A stretch of DNA of 64,000 nucleotides, taken from NCBI RefSeq assembly GCF_900143205.1, contig NZ_FRDH01000010.1, positions 62,001-126,000 on the forward strand, written 5' to 3'. A model generated the notes under the pieces. It made no database searches and was not told the DNA's origin. It was given only the letters and a program-made list of their open reading frames with translations. The DNA comes from Butyrivibrio hungatei DSM 14810 (GTDB lineage Bacteria; Bacillota; Clostridia; Lachnospirales; Lachnospiraceae). Position numbers and translations under genes: made by a program. Of the stretch, positions 27,102 to 35,247 are shown one piece after another (the stretch's first letter is position 1; each line of letters opens with the position of its first letter).

Positions 27102-28178
27102 TTATTTTTCTTTTATCGAATCCCTAAGTATCACATCCTCAGAAAATTCGTAAGTTGCATTAAACGTCACTTTCTGCTCATGTATGAGTCTTATCATATT
27201 CTGAGCAGCTTTTTCACCAAGCCTGTGCTTGGGATGAGGTATTGACGAGATCATAACTCCGTCAACGCCCATTCTCGCTATATCTGAATCATCCATGCCA
27301 ATTACCGACATGTCATCAGGAAGTTTCAAGCCATCCTCCGACAGTATCTGCATCAGCATGCCAGCCACCTGATCGTTGTAGCAAAAGACAGCTGAACAGC
27401 CCTTAAGTCTTTCTTTTACCCTGGAAAGAGCTCTTGCTCCGTCCTTGATATCGATCGTGTCGATGAAGTTCACGTGGTCATAGGTGAAAGGAAGCCCAAA
27501 CTCCGTCATAGCCCTAAGATACCCTCTGTATCTCTCGCGCCCCTGTCCATCATCTAGCTTCAAGATACATCCTATATCTTTGTGCCCGGCATTTATCAGC
27601 GCCTTGACCGCCTTATAGGCACACTCTTCATCATTTATAGAAACGTGTGGAAGATCCAGCTCCGGATAGAAGCTGTTTATGAAAAGAACCTTTATCCCCC
27701 GATCAACTATCCTTTTGTACAAGTCCATGTTTGGATTTGGAAGTGCACTCTTTACCGGCTCCATGATGATACCGGCTATATCTTTTCTATCTAATACATC
27801 AAGGAGTATCTGTCTCTCCTTGTTGACCGTGTTGTTGGTAAAAGAGATCTGAATTGAATAACCTTTTTCACTAAGGGTACTCTCTATGCCCCTTATGGTG
27901 CTAGGAAAGATGTAATCATCAACGTAAGTTGTAACTACTGCCACAACTGACCTAAGACTGTCATCTGCTCTCTGATCAGCCACGTAAGTTCCGCTTCCCC
28001 TGCGGCTCTCCAAAAGGCCATCTCCAGCCATGACTTCAATAGCATGTCTGATGGTCTGCCTGCTAAGATCAAACATCTCGCACAGCTCATTCTCAGACGG
28101 AATCTTAGATCCAGGCTTAAGAGTTCCATTATCTATATTTGAATTTATCCATTCGATTACGCTTTCGTACTTAGCCAA
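27102..28178 (-). CDS. araR: AraR-type repressor (GntR DNA-binding + LacI-like sensor)
   Basis: A 358-residue regulator. Residues ~1-70 are a GntR winged helix ([29 protein letters not shown]). Residues ~80-350 are a periplasmic-binding-like LacI sensor ([44 protein letters not shown]). This is the AraR architecture of Bacillus, released from DNA by L-arabinose. The start codon is TTG (28178), with GGGGAGA about ten bases upstream, so expression is probably low. Palindromic candidate operators lie 120-140 bases upstream, suggesting autoregulation. The kinase starts 23 bases downstream. Confidence 0.9.
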   Translation of the reverse strand: MAKYESVIEWINSNIDNGTLKPGSKIPSENELCEMFDLSRQTIRHAIEVMAGDGLLESRRGSGTYVADQRADDSLRSVVAVVTTYVDDYIFPSTIRGIESTLSEKGYSIQISFTNNTVNKERQILLDVLDRKDIAGIIMEPVKSALPNPNMDLYKRIVDRGIKVLFINSFYPELDLPHVSINDEECAYKAVKALINAGHKDIGCILKLDDGQGRERYRGYLRAMTEFGLPFTYDHVNFIDTIDIKDGARALSRVKERLKGCSAVFCYNDQVAGMLMQILSEDGLKLPDDMSVIGMDDSDIARMGVDGVMISSIPHPKHRLGEKAAQNMIRLIHEQKVTFNATYEFSEDVILRDSIKEK

Positions 28179-28200
28179 AAGTTGTATTCTCCCCTAAAAC

Positions 28201-28319
28201 TTGTATCATTTTTGCACTTTTGTCAGCAATTTACTAATCCAAGCATAATCATCATAAATTCACGAGTTTTTAAAATCAATCAGTAATATATACAAATTTG
28301 TAAAGTTGTATATGTACAA
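28201..28319. promoter_or_regulatory. candidate AraR operators upstream of araR
   Basis: TACAAATTTGTA (28291-28302) is a perfect 12-bp palindrome, and TTGTATATGTACAA (28306-28319) has perfect TTGTA/TACAA arms four bases further on. Both resemble the known Bacillus AraR box (ATTTGTACGTACAAAT). A half-site TTGTATCAT is at 28201-28209. Spacing of about 15 bp between palindromes would allow cooperative binding. Confidence 0.6.
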
Positions 28320-28325
28320 ATTTCC

Positions 28326-29165
28326 TTATTTGTCTTTTCCAAGTCCATCATTTCTGGAATAGAAAAAGAGATACTGCTGCATCACGCCGTTGTATGGCGC
28401 GTATCCTTCAAAATCAAAGCCCTTTGGATACTTGATTTCAAGCACTCTGTTGATCCATACATCTTTTGGAAAAGCATCAAGCCTGTGATATCCAAACAAG
28501 ATCTCGCAGTTAGCAACTTTAACTCCAACACCAAAAAGCTTTAAAAGTTCTTCCATAAGCTCCTCATCAGATAGCTTATCCCAAGAAGAGAGATCCACTA
28601 GACCACTTGCCACATCTTCTGCCGCCTTTTTCACATACTTATCTCTGTAGCCTAGACTACAGCTACCAAGCTTATCAAGAGAAAGAGCCGCTAATTTCTC
28701 CGGTGTAGGAAAAGAATATATCTTTCCCACTCTTTCATCTTCTACTATGAGGTCTCCAGCCATGGCGCAGAGCTTCTCAATAGAAGCTTTGATAGCAGGA
28801 ATATTTTTTCTCTGAGAGATGATAAAAGAAATAAGCATCTCCCATGGGTCCTGTCTAAGAATCCTGATGCCCTTGCCATACTCAGATGCATTATATAAAT
28901 AGATGTCCTTCTTTTTACTAACGCGTCCTCTGATGTCAGCATAGCTTAGCTCAAGGTCAAAATAGTTCTTCCAAAAATCATCAAATTCTTTTTGGTTACA
29001 GCTAAATTCGTACTCGCAATTTCCAAGCTCTTTTACAAATACATGCTTATCAAGTGCTGCCACGCTAAAGGTTCCAGGTTCTGTTTCACACTCATTGAAC
29101 CTGAAACACTGGCCACTTTCTGCAATTTTTTTTAGATCAAAATCATCATTTATCGTAATCTTCAT
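28326..29165 (-). CDS. ogg: 8-oxoguanine DNA glycosylase (HhH-GPD)
   Basis: Start placed at ATG 29165 (MKITINDDFDLKKI) behind AAAGGAAG; the longer frame lacks a site. The 279-residue protein has the OGG N-terminal domain (SGQCFRFNECE) and the HhH-GPD fold: EMLISFIISQRKNIPAIKAS, GYRDKYVKKAAEDVASG with the catalytic Lys region, LFGVGVKVANCEILFGY hairpin, and DVWINRVL with the catalytic Asp. It excises 8-oxoG. The start codon shares ATGA with the stop of the upstream nuclease-like gene, so the two are coupled. Confidence 0.92.
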   Translation of the reverse strand: MKITINDDFDLKKIAESGQCFRFNECETEPGTFSVAALDKHVFVKELGNCEYEFSCNQKEFDDFWKNYFDLELSYADIRGRVSKKKDIYLYNASEYGKGIRILRQDPWEMLISFIISQRKNIPAIKASIEKLCAMAGDLIVEDERVGKIYSFPTPEKLAALSLDKLGSCSLGYRDKYVKKAAEDVASGLVDLSSWDKLSDEELMEELLKLFGVGVKVANCEILFGYHRLDAFPKDVWINRVLEIKYPKGFDFEGYAPYNGVMQQYLFFYSRNDGLGKDK

Positions 29166-29620
29166 TTTGTTCTTCCTTTTTGGATATCCATTCCGTCTAC
29201 ATAGCCTCTGTCCCATAGCATAATGTTAAGCTTCTGAGCAAGTTCTACCGCAGGCTGGGTAAAATACTGGTTGGTCATGACAACACCCACCATTCTGCCA
29301 TAGTAATCTCTTCCGGCATATATCTCCTGAACCGCCTTGACTCCTATGGGCTTATCATAGCATTTGCACTGAAATGCGTAGGTAATGCCATCCTTCTCCG
29401 CCAGAATGTCTGCCCCAAAGTCGCCACTACCTTTCGTAACCTCAACCTCCAGAAAGCCATTGTCTCTTAGAAGGTCTGCGCAATAGTATTCAAAGTCGTG
29501 CCCCTCCATCTCATCCATTGGAAGAGGGCGAAGTCTACGCCTTTTTATCAAAAGAAATATGATCGTCGATAGCAGTATGGCTGCCACAATTATTGAAACT
29601 ATTATCAGTTGTTCTTTCAT
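29162..29620 (-). CDS. membrane-anchored Mrr-like restriction endonuclease domain protein
   Basis: A 152-residue protein. One N-terminal membrane helix (LIIVSIIVAAILLSTIIFLL) is followed by a basic stretch and an Mrr_cat-type PD-(D/E)XK domain: MEGHDFEYYCADLLRDNGF, GSGDFGADILAEKDG (Asp), then AFQCKCYDKPIGVKAVQEI with the Gln-x-Lys. Such small anchored proteins occur widely in Firmicutes and their target is unclear; modified or incoming DNA at the membrane is a guess. It overlaps ogg by four bases. Confidence 0.85.
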   Translation of the reverse strand: MKEQLIIVSIIVAAILLSTIIFLLIKRRRLRPLPMDEMEGHDFEYYCADLLRDNGFLEVEVTKGSGDFGADILAEKDGITYAFQCKCYDKPIGVKAVQEIYAGRDYYGRMVGVVMTNQYFTQPAVELAQKLNIMLWDRGYVDGMDIQKGRTK

Positions 29621-29743
29621 TTTTGTACCTTTATCCTTGCAAAAGTGCTCTCAGCCCTTAATATTACTATAGTTATCTATTATAGGATATAGTATAATCG
29701 TGAAGATGTGTAGTAAAAATACATGTATTTACAGGGAGAAAGT

Positions 29744-30832
29744 ATGGAAAAGGTAAAGGAATTCTTAAAACGAAAAGACATCGAAATCTCACTTAAGCGC
29801 TACGGTATTGATGCGCTTGGAGCAATGGCTCAGGGACTTTTCTGCTCACTGCTCATTGGAACTATCATCGACACAGTCGGTAAACAGTTCAACATACCAT
29901 TTTTATTAAGCACAGTAGCAACTATCGCCGGTAAAGAATACACCGTCGGCGGACTTGCATCTGCAATGAGCGGACCTGCCATGGCTACAGCTATTGGTTT
30001 TGCACTTAAGTGCCCACCACTTGTACTTTTTTCAATGATCACTGTTGGATTTGCTGCTAACGCCCTTGGCGGAGCAGGCGGTCCTCTGGCAGTTCTCTTT
30101 GTCGCTATTCTTGCAGCTGAATTTGGTAAGGCTGTGTCAAAAGAGACAAAGATAGATATCTTAGTTACTCCACTCGTTACTATCGCAACTGGAATATTCT
30201 TCTCTTGGCTGATCGCGCCTCCACTTGGACAGCTTGCAATGTGGCTAGGAGATGTCATTATGAAGGCAACAGAACTTCAGCCATTCTTCATGGGAATTGC
30301 TGTTTCAGTTCTTGTGGGCGTAGCCCTCACACTTCCAATCTCTTCTGCAGCCATCTGCGCAGCCTTTGGATTAGTAGGACTTGCTGGCGGAGCGGCTGTA
30401 GCAGGTTGCTGTGCTCAGATGGTTGGCTTTGCAGTTATCTCATTTAAGGAAAACAAATGGGGCGGCCTAGTATCACAGGGCCTTGGAACATCAATGCTCC
30501 AGATGGGTAACATTATCAAGAATCCACGCATCTGGATCGCACCAACACTTGCTTCTGCAATCACTGGACCTATTGCAACATGTCTCTTTAAGCTTGAGAT
30601 GAACGGAGCTCCTGTTTCATCAGGTATGGGTACTTGCGGACTTGTAGGCCCTATCGGTGTTTACACAGGATGGGTAAACGGAGTACTTGATGGTACTAAG
30701 AGTGCTATCACAGCCTTTGACTGGATCGGACTTCTTATGGTTTGCATCATTCTTCCAGCAATCTTCTCACTTGTGATAAACGCAGGTGTCAAGAAGCTTG
30801 GCTGGGTTAAAGAAGGAGATATGGCACTTTAA
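29744..30832 (+). CDS. PTS_EIIC_2-family membrane protein, standing alone
   Basis: Start placed at ATG 29744 (MEKVKEFLKRKDIEIS) behind GGGAG; the longer frame starts 7 codons earlier with no site. The 362-residue protein has about nine or ten helices rich in Gly/Ala (ALGAMAQGLFCSLLIGTI, NALGGAGGPLAVLFVAILAA, AICAAFGLVGLAGGAAVAG) and the conserved SGMGTCGLVGPIGVYTGW. It matches the PTS IIC family with no attached IIA or IIB domains, and none lie nearby. It may be a transporter not driven by the PTS. A TATAAT at 29693 marks a likely promoter; a good terminator follows at 30946. Confidence 0.82.
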   Translation: MEKVKEFLKRKDIEISLKRYGIDALGAMAQGLFCSLLIGTIIDTVGKQFNIPFLLSTVATIAGKEYTVGGLASAMSGPAMATAIGFALKCPPLVLFSMITVGFAANALGGAGGPLAVLFVAILAAEFGKAVSKETKIDILVTPLVTIATGIFFSWLIAPPLGQLAMWLGDVIMKATELQPFFMGIAVSVLVGVALTLPISSAAICAAFGLVGLAGGAAVAGCCAQMVGFAVISFKENKWGGLVSQGLGTSMLQMGNIIKNPRIWIAPTLASAITGPIATCLFKLEMNGAPVSSGMGTCGLVGPIGVYTGWVNGVLDGTKSAITAFDWIGLLMVCIILPAIFSLVINAGVKKLGWVKEGDMAL

Positions 30833-30945
30833 GGAGGAGTTCCCATCTTATGCTCCAATGCTGCCATTCGAAGATATAGAATGGTACACAATACTTGCGA
30901 AGAAAAACTAATTTAATTATGCTCACAATCACATTGTATAGAAGA

Positions 30946-30978
30946 AGCAGACATAAACTGTCTGCTTTTTCTTTTTTT
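30946..30978 (+). terminator. intrinsic terminator after the PTS IIC gene
   Basis: Stem AGCAGACA/TGTCTGCT (30946-30953 with 30959-30966), 5-base loop, followed by TTTTCTTTTTTT. Confidence 0.9.
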
Positions 30979-31081
30979 ATTTCAAAAAGCACCTCTTCAT
31001 CTCGTAATTATCCAGCAAAAATCCAGAGACAGCAAGTGTCCACCTCAACAAGCCCAAATCAAGATACATTATAAACAAACA

Positions 31082-31099
31082 GAGATAAGCGCTTATCTC
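31082..31099. promoter_or_regulatory. 18-bp perfect palindrome upstream of the sigma-holin genes
   Basis: GAGATAAGCGCTTATCTC, centred about 42 bases before the sigma gene start. Perfect symmetry and position suit a dimeric repressor operator, for instance for an HTH protein such as the one encoded at 33.3-35.2 kb. I did not find a second copy in the window. Confidence 0.5.
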
Positions 31100-31132
31100 C
31101 TGAAACAAAAAACAGTTACAGGAGATTAAAAA

Positions 31133-31672
31133 ATGAATAGTTACGCTTCTATTATCACAAGTTGTAAATCCAAAGATGGACAAGGATTTCTACTCCTTGC
31201 AGAAAAGTTTTCTCCTCTGATAAAGAAATACACACGACTTCTTTATAAAAATGAGGCTGAAGATGTCAAACAAGAAATGCTTTTGGCACTATGGGAAGCT
31301 TCTCAGAAAATTGAAAAATATGACAACGAAGGAGAATGCACAAGATACTTTTTCAATGCACTTAAGTGCAAATTTCTGGAGCTCTATAGAAAAAGCAAAA
31401 ATGAAAATGAAACCTCTTTTTTGCTTGATGATTCCATTATGGAAAACGAACAATCCGAGGAACATCTTAAGTATGCATATGCCAACTTAAAACAAGATAT
31501 CATTTTTGTGCTTAGCAATTATCCTACAGTTGTAAAAGACATGTGCCTAAAGATGATTTTCAACGATATGTCTGATTCCGAAATCGCAAAGAATTATCAC
31601 GTTAGCAGACAATACGCAAATCGTATCAGAAGAAACTTTAGAAAAGACATGAGTATATTTTGGGAGGTATAA
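31133..31672 (+). CDS. small alternative sigma factor (TcdR/UviA/BotR-like)
   Basis: A 179-residue sigma-70-family protein with region 2 (SPLIKKYTRLLYKNEAEDVK, then QEMLLALWEASQKI and ALKCKFLELYRKSK) and region 4 (MIFNDMSDSEIAKNYHVSRQ then YANRIRRNFRKDM). It lacks regions 1 and 3. Size, order and helix-turn-helix resemble the toxin- and bacteriocin-gene sigma factors TcdR, BotR, TetR and UviA. Those proteins control nearby export cargo, and a TcdE-like holin follows here after one base. AGGAG lies before the ATG. Two downstream genes share a promoter-like element that could be its target. A phage-type ArpU/terminase-linked sigma is the alternative. Confidence 0.8.
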   Translation: MNSYASIITSCKSKDGQGFLLLAEKFSPLIKKYTRLLYKNEAEDVKQEMLLALWEASQKIEKYDNEGECTRYFFNALKCKFLELYRKSKNENETSFLLDDSIMENEQSEEHLKYAYANLKQDIIFVLSNYPTVVKDMCLKMIFNDMSDSEIAKNYHVSRQYANRIRRNFRKDMSIFWEV

Positions 31673-31673
31673 C

Positions 31674-32144
31674 ATGAAAATAAAAAAAATAATAGAGTAC
31701 ACTGGAGCAGTACTTACAAGCACTTGGCTTGCAGACTTTTTTCTCAATTACTATTCCGCATATGTTCTTTTGGTACTGTTAATGGTTATTGATTATATAT
31801 CAGGGATGCTGGCTTCCTATAAGGAAGCAATTGATAATCCTAATGACCCAAACTATGGTTGGAGTAGCAAAAAAGGTCTTAATGGAATCATTAAAAAGAT
31901 AGGTTATTTGTTAACTAATATAGTTGCCTTATGTATGGATTATATACTCCGTACATTCTCTGGTGAACTGGGTATAGAAGTCAAATCTTCTACTACTATA
32001 GCGTTAGTTGTCCTCGTATGGTTTATTCTTAACGAACTTCTGTCGATAACCGAAAACACTGCTAGATTGGGGGTTCCGGTACCTAAATTTCTATTAAACA
32101 TTCTCTCTGATTTAAGACAGAACTTGGATGATAAGAAAAAATAA
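31674..32144 (+). CDS. holin of the TcdE/UviB (phage_holin_4_1) family
   Basis: A 156-residue membrane protein with about three hydrophobic segments (YYSAYVLLVLLMVIDYISGM, IGYLLTNIVALCMDYIL, STTIALVVLVWFILNELL). The signature DYISGMLASYKEA followed by WSSKKGLNGIIKKIGYLL matches the toxin-secretion/phage-lysis holin family. The C-terminus is charged (DLRQNLDDKKK), as in holins. In C. difficile TcdE lets the signal-less toxins leave the cell. GGGAGG in the end of the sigma gene serves as ribosome site, so the two are coupled. Confidence 0.9.
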   Translation: MKIKKIIEYTGAVLTSTWLADFFLNYYSAYVLLVLLMVIDYISGMLASYKEAIDNPNDPNYGWSSKKGLNGIIKKIGYLLTNIVALCMDYILRTFSGELGIEVKSSTTIALVVLVWFILNELLSITENTARLGVPVPKFLLNILSDLRQNLDDKKK

Positions 32145-32152
32145 CTCTTTCT

Positions 32153-32197
32153 AGTTTACAAAAACAACTTCTCATTCTTTCTATATAGTGTAGCTGC
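32153..32197 (+). promoter_or_regulatory. candidate sigma-specific promoter, copy 1
   Basis: AGTTTACA (32153-32160), 14 bases, TTCTTT (32175-32180), 11 bases, AGCTGC (32192-32197). The same boxes recur at 35248-35293 with the same 14-base spacer. TTTACA and a (C/G)TCTTT-like box are the known elements for TcdR/BotR-type sigma factors. It sits about 35 bases upstream of the 175-residue gene. Confidence 0.65.
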
Positions 32198-32230
32198 TAC
32201 AACAAAACAAATAAGAAAAGAGGAAAAAAT

Positions 32231-32758
32231 ATGTACAACGGTAGAGCTTTTGTAAATACATCAGACAGAAAAGTGCCTGTTTATCAGCTTACAAAAAATG
32301 AAATTGACATCACAAACAAGCAGATTGGCACAATATATCCCAACGAGTGTTTTGGCATGCACGCATCCGAAGGAAATGTATCGTTTATTGTATTCCGCAA
32401 TTCATCAGGTGGAATAAGCAGAGGGGGATTTGGAAGTGTAAATCCTGACTATACTCCATACTGCGAAAGAAAAAGTAATGGAAAAACATTAGAAAAGAAT
32501 CTACCTGATGGAGCAGGATTATATAGTCACACTCTATCAAAAAACATGAATTGGTATGTAGGAACCCATAAACAGTCTACTCCGCTCCCAAAGGGAACTA
32601 TTATCAAGATCAAGTCTTCATGTACTACTGGCGCAGATTATCCTTCAAGAATTTTCTGTGCAGGATACAGAAAACCAGGCGGAAAAGATGTAGTAAAGGA
32701 ATTTTGTATTGATTTCCTAACTGTTGGTTCAATGCCTAGCAACAGAGCACTTCTATAA
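32231..32758 (+). CDS. unknown 175-residue protein, candidate released effector
   Basis: I do not recognise this protein. It has no signal peptide and no membrane helix. The N-terminal half (VPVYQLTK, then IGTIYPNECFGMHASEG) reads like an SH3b-type beta barrel, a weak resemblance. The middle is Gly-rich (NSSGGISRGGFGSVNPDY), and five Cys occur at NECF, YCER, SSCT, FCAG and FCID. The C-terminus is KEFCIDFLTVGSMPSNRALL. AGAGG precedes the ATG. It has the same promoter-like element as the peptidoglycan hydrolase gene, lies just after a holin gene, and faces a convergent lipoprotein gene, so it may be a bacteriocin-like or wall-binding cargo. Confidence 0.7.
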   Translation: MYNGRAFVNTSDRKVPVYQLTKNEIDITNKQIGTIYPNECFGMHASEGNVSFIVFRNSSGGISRGGFGSVNPDYTPYCERKSNGKTLEKNLPDGAGLYSHTLSKNMNWYVGTHKQSTPLPKGTIIKIKSSCTTGADYPSRIFCAGYRKPGGKDVVKEFCIDFLTVGSMPSNRALL

Positions 32759-32771
32759 TTAACTCAACCAA

Positions 32772-32810
32772 AATGCGTGCACCACAGCAATGGTGCACGC
32801 ATTACTTTTT
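32772..32810 (+). terminator. terminator between the 175-residue gene and the convergent lipoprotein gene
   Basis: 13-bp perfect stem AATGCGTGCACCA/TGGTGCACGCATT (32772-32784 with 32791-32803), 6-base loop, then ACTTTTTTA on the plus strand. On the minus strand only TTTT follows, so it may work weakly in both directions. Confidence 0.92.
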
Positions 32811-32816
32811 TATTCT

Positions 32817-33278
32817 TTAGTTTTTACCTTCAAATGAATAGGCTTCTTCCTGCCCTACAACAGCGCCATCTGTCTCTGATACATAAAATGTAACATCTGT
32901 TTCAAAGCCGTCTATTGTCCCCTTCACAGTTCCATCTTCACTTGTAAATAACAAAACTTCTTTACTATCAGGATATTCATAAATAGTCGCATATCCTTTC
33001 AATTCTTTTGAATCATCTATATGTATCTCAATGTCAAAAGAGCCTTCCTCCATTCCATCAGAAATTATAAGATAATGATCATTCTTATACTCTCCGTAGC
33101 AACCGCATAAGGGAGAATCAATAGAACAATCCTCGCTCGAATCTTCTGTTGAACTTTCTGTCATTTCCTCAATTTCAACACTAGGCATCTTCTCTTCAGG
33201 TGAGACTGTCTCACCCACCGAACACCCTTCCATAATTATTGTAGCCGCAATAATAGCTAACAGTATGTTTTTTCTCAT
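32817..33278 (-). CDS. small acidic lipoprotein (candidate immunity protein 1)
   Basis: A 153-residue lipoprotein: MRKNILLAIIAATIIMEGC gives a signal with Cys at 19. A Glu/Ser/Thr-rich linker (~20-50) follows, then a beta-rich domain with CGCYGEYKNDHYLII, SFDIEIHIDDSKEL and FETDVTFYVSETDGAV. No family recognised. It should be anchored outside the membrane. It is convergent with the 175-residue gene, and a second lipoprotein of similar design sits in the same position next to the hydrolase gene. That repeated layout suggests protection against the neighbouring cargo, which is inference only. Confidence 0.78.
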   Translation of the reverse strand: MRKNILLAIIAATIIMEGCSVGETVSPEEKMPSVEIEEMTESSTEDSSEDCSIDSPLCGCYGEYKNDHYLIISDGMEEGSFDIEIHIDDSKELKGYATIYEYPDSKEVLLFTSEDGTVKGTIDGFETDVTFYVSETDGAVVGQEEAYSFEGKN

Positions 33279-33338
33279 ATTTTCTTTTCTCCTAATAATA
33301 CATATTGAAATAATAACATTTGATGTATTGTATCTAAA

Positions 33339-35183
33339 CTATAAAGGCTTAACATTATTAGAAATGAGAAAGTCATTTATATAATCCAACGAATCCGCAT
33401 AATAATGTAATAAAACAAAATTATAAAATTGATGATCATGATTTCCCATACGTAGCGCATTTCCCGACAATCTTATCAACTTTTCACTGATAGAATAAAA
33501 TGTTTGCAACGCTAAACAAATTAGTATCACATTTTCAAGACTTATATTTTCACCATGCAACGCTCTACTAATAGTTTTTTCATTGATGCGTGCTTTATCA
33601 GCTATTTCTTTTTGACTTAAGTTCCGCCATTTCATTAGTATTTTTAGAGAGTCCGAAAAGTCTTCAGGAAGCTTTCTTAAAATCTCACTTTGATCTGATA
33701 TATCTTGCGCCAACACCTCATTTTTCTTGGCCGTATCATATGAGTTTTGTAACCCATTATTATATTCCACCCTAAAACGTATCGGTGACTGATCACTTCT
33801 ATTCAAATAAAATGATGCATGCCATTTGTCATCAGCGCCGTCAATTACAAGATTGAATATTAAACAACACTCGTCCATGTGGCTTAAAGCATACTCTGTA
33901 AGCATAGGTCCTTCATTACCATGAATAATATACTTTGAAGAGTTAATTACAAAATGTGATTCTGCATAAATGTAGAATCCTTGCTCCACCATATTTCTGA
34001 TATTGCTGTCTGTAAAAACCAAAAGTGCTGCATCTGCAAGATTTATGGAAAATGTCTGTTTCTGTTTTAGTGCGCCTTTACTAAATGAATATGGACGAAG
34101 ATATTTGCCATCCATATAATCATATATTCCTATTGCTTCTTCGTATCCAACTTCCACGAGTCTTATTTTCGCCGACATTCTTGAAACGCCAAAATAATCA
34201 GCAAGCTTATCTATCACCATTGGAAGCACATCTATAAGATCAAAAAAACCACTAGCTCCTCTTACTTCTCTCAAAAATTTAGAAGCCTGCATTTTGAACA
34301 TGTTTTCAGGCATTAAAATATGAGCTGCCAATGCGTTTGCTTGCCACTCCATATAAGATTCTTTTGTGGTTCTTTTAGTATTGCCATCAATACTACAATC
34401 TATATTTGAATAGTTTTCATTATATATGCTTTCAAACAAGTATTTTTTGTAATGATACTCTTTATGAACACATTCATGTACTATCGTATGATTAACAGAC
34501 CCAACATCTCTAAGATAGAAAATACTAGGATCTAAAACAATTGTGTTTTTAGCTATTTTGTCCTGAATTAAAGCGCCATCGTCGTCATAAAAAAATGCAT
34601 TACAGTCTTCAAAATACAATTGACCAAAAATACTACCATCATTTGTTATATTCTTCGTAACAACTGTAAGGCCCATTGAACGAGCTAATTCGAATGTGTC
34701 TATCTTCAATGGCTCTAATAACGCTTTTGGATAATACTTCTTCAAAAAGCAAGCTGCTATCGAATCCAAATCTTTCTGCTTTATACAAGGTATAAAATCA
34801 TCTGAAAGACTATCAGCCCCATGCCTTACACCACAATATTCTTCAACATATAAAATCTTTATTTTTTCAAGTTTATCTTCTAATGACCCCTCACAATGGC
34901 ATGTAAACCATTGCGTTGTATTCTCGATTCTTTCATGCTTTTTACTATAATCGTAGATTTCCAGCTCAACTTCTACAATTACATCAAAATCTATTTTTAA
35001 GCCCTGATTGTTAGTAGATAAAACAAATTTAATATTGAAATAATCTGCAAGAACTTTATCAACATTTGATAAATAGCGCAAAGAAAGATTCAAATCACGC
35101 TTGTTTTCATATATATACTCCGTGATTGATTCACAAATTAACTCATAATGCTTATTTTTTAGAAATTCTCGAAAAGATCGCAT
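33339..35183 (-). CDS. ImmA/IrrE-family metallopeptidase with C-terminal XRE HTH
   Basis: A 614-residue protein. After a ~150-residue N-terminal region come the ImmA/IrrE features: IDTFELARSMGLTVV, the zinc motif HECVH in TIVHECVHKEYHY (~235), and EWQANALAAHILMP (~285). A ~200-residue middle part is unassigned. Residues ~510-575 form an XRE helix-turn-helix (LMKWRNLSQKEIADKARINE, KTISRALHGENIS). ImmA-type proteases cleave HTH repressors in ICEBs1 and phages; this fused form is common in accessory regions. It could be the regulator of this block. GGGGGAGA precedes the ATG; it is divergent from the hydrolase gene. Confidence 0.88.
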   Translation of the reverse strand: MRSFREFLKNKHYELICESITEYIYENKRDLNLSLRYLSNVDKVLADYFNIKFVLSTNNQGLKIDFDVIVEVELEIYDYSKKHERIENTTQWFTCHCEGSLEDKLEKIKILYVEEYCGVRHGADSLSDDFIPCIKQKDLDSIAACFLKKYYPKALLEPLKIDTFELARSMGLTVVTKNITNDGSIFGQLYFEDCNAFFYDDDGALIQDKIAKNTIVLDPSIFYLRDVGSVNHTIVHECVHKEYHYKKYLFESIYNENYSNIDCSIDGNTKRTTKESYMEWQANALAAHILMPENMFKMQASKFLREVRGASGFFDLIDVLPMVIDKLADYFGVSRMSAKIRLVEVGYEEAIGIYDYMDGKYLRPYSFSKGALKQKQTFSINLADAALLVFTDSNIRNMVEQGFYIYAESHFVINSSKYIIHGNEGPMLTEYALSHMDECCLIFNLVIDGADDKWHASFYLNRSDQSPIRFRVEYNNGLQNSYDTAKKNEVLAQDISDQSEILRKLPEDFSDSLKILMKWRNLSQKEIADKARINEKTISRALHGENISLENVILICLALQTFYSISEKLIRLSGNALRMGNHDHQFYNFVLLHYYADSLDYINDFLISNNVKPL

Positions 35184-35247
35184 CTCTATTGTCTCCCCCC
35201 AAAGCTGTCATATCAAAAATAATACTACAAATCCTTTTTATAAACAA

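Larger units (their letters stand above)
30833..31132 (+). other. 300-base intergenic stretch: terminator, short-ORF remnant, palindrome
   Basis: Directly after the PTS stop is a strong GGAGGAG site. The bases after it can be read as a short peptide ending MLPFEDIEWYTILAKKN then TAA (ATG at 30858), which looks like the tail of a lost gene or a tiny protein; its spacing to the site is poor. Next come the PTS terminator (30946-30978), AT-rich sequence, and an 18-bp palindrome (31082-31099) before the sigma gene. No other gene is seen. Confidence 0.5.

Noticed and set aside
31082-31099. Terminator before the sigma gene
   Set aside because: The palindrome has no loop and no T-run; it fits an operator better.
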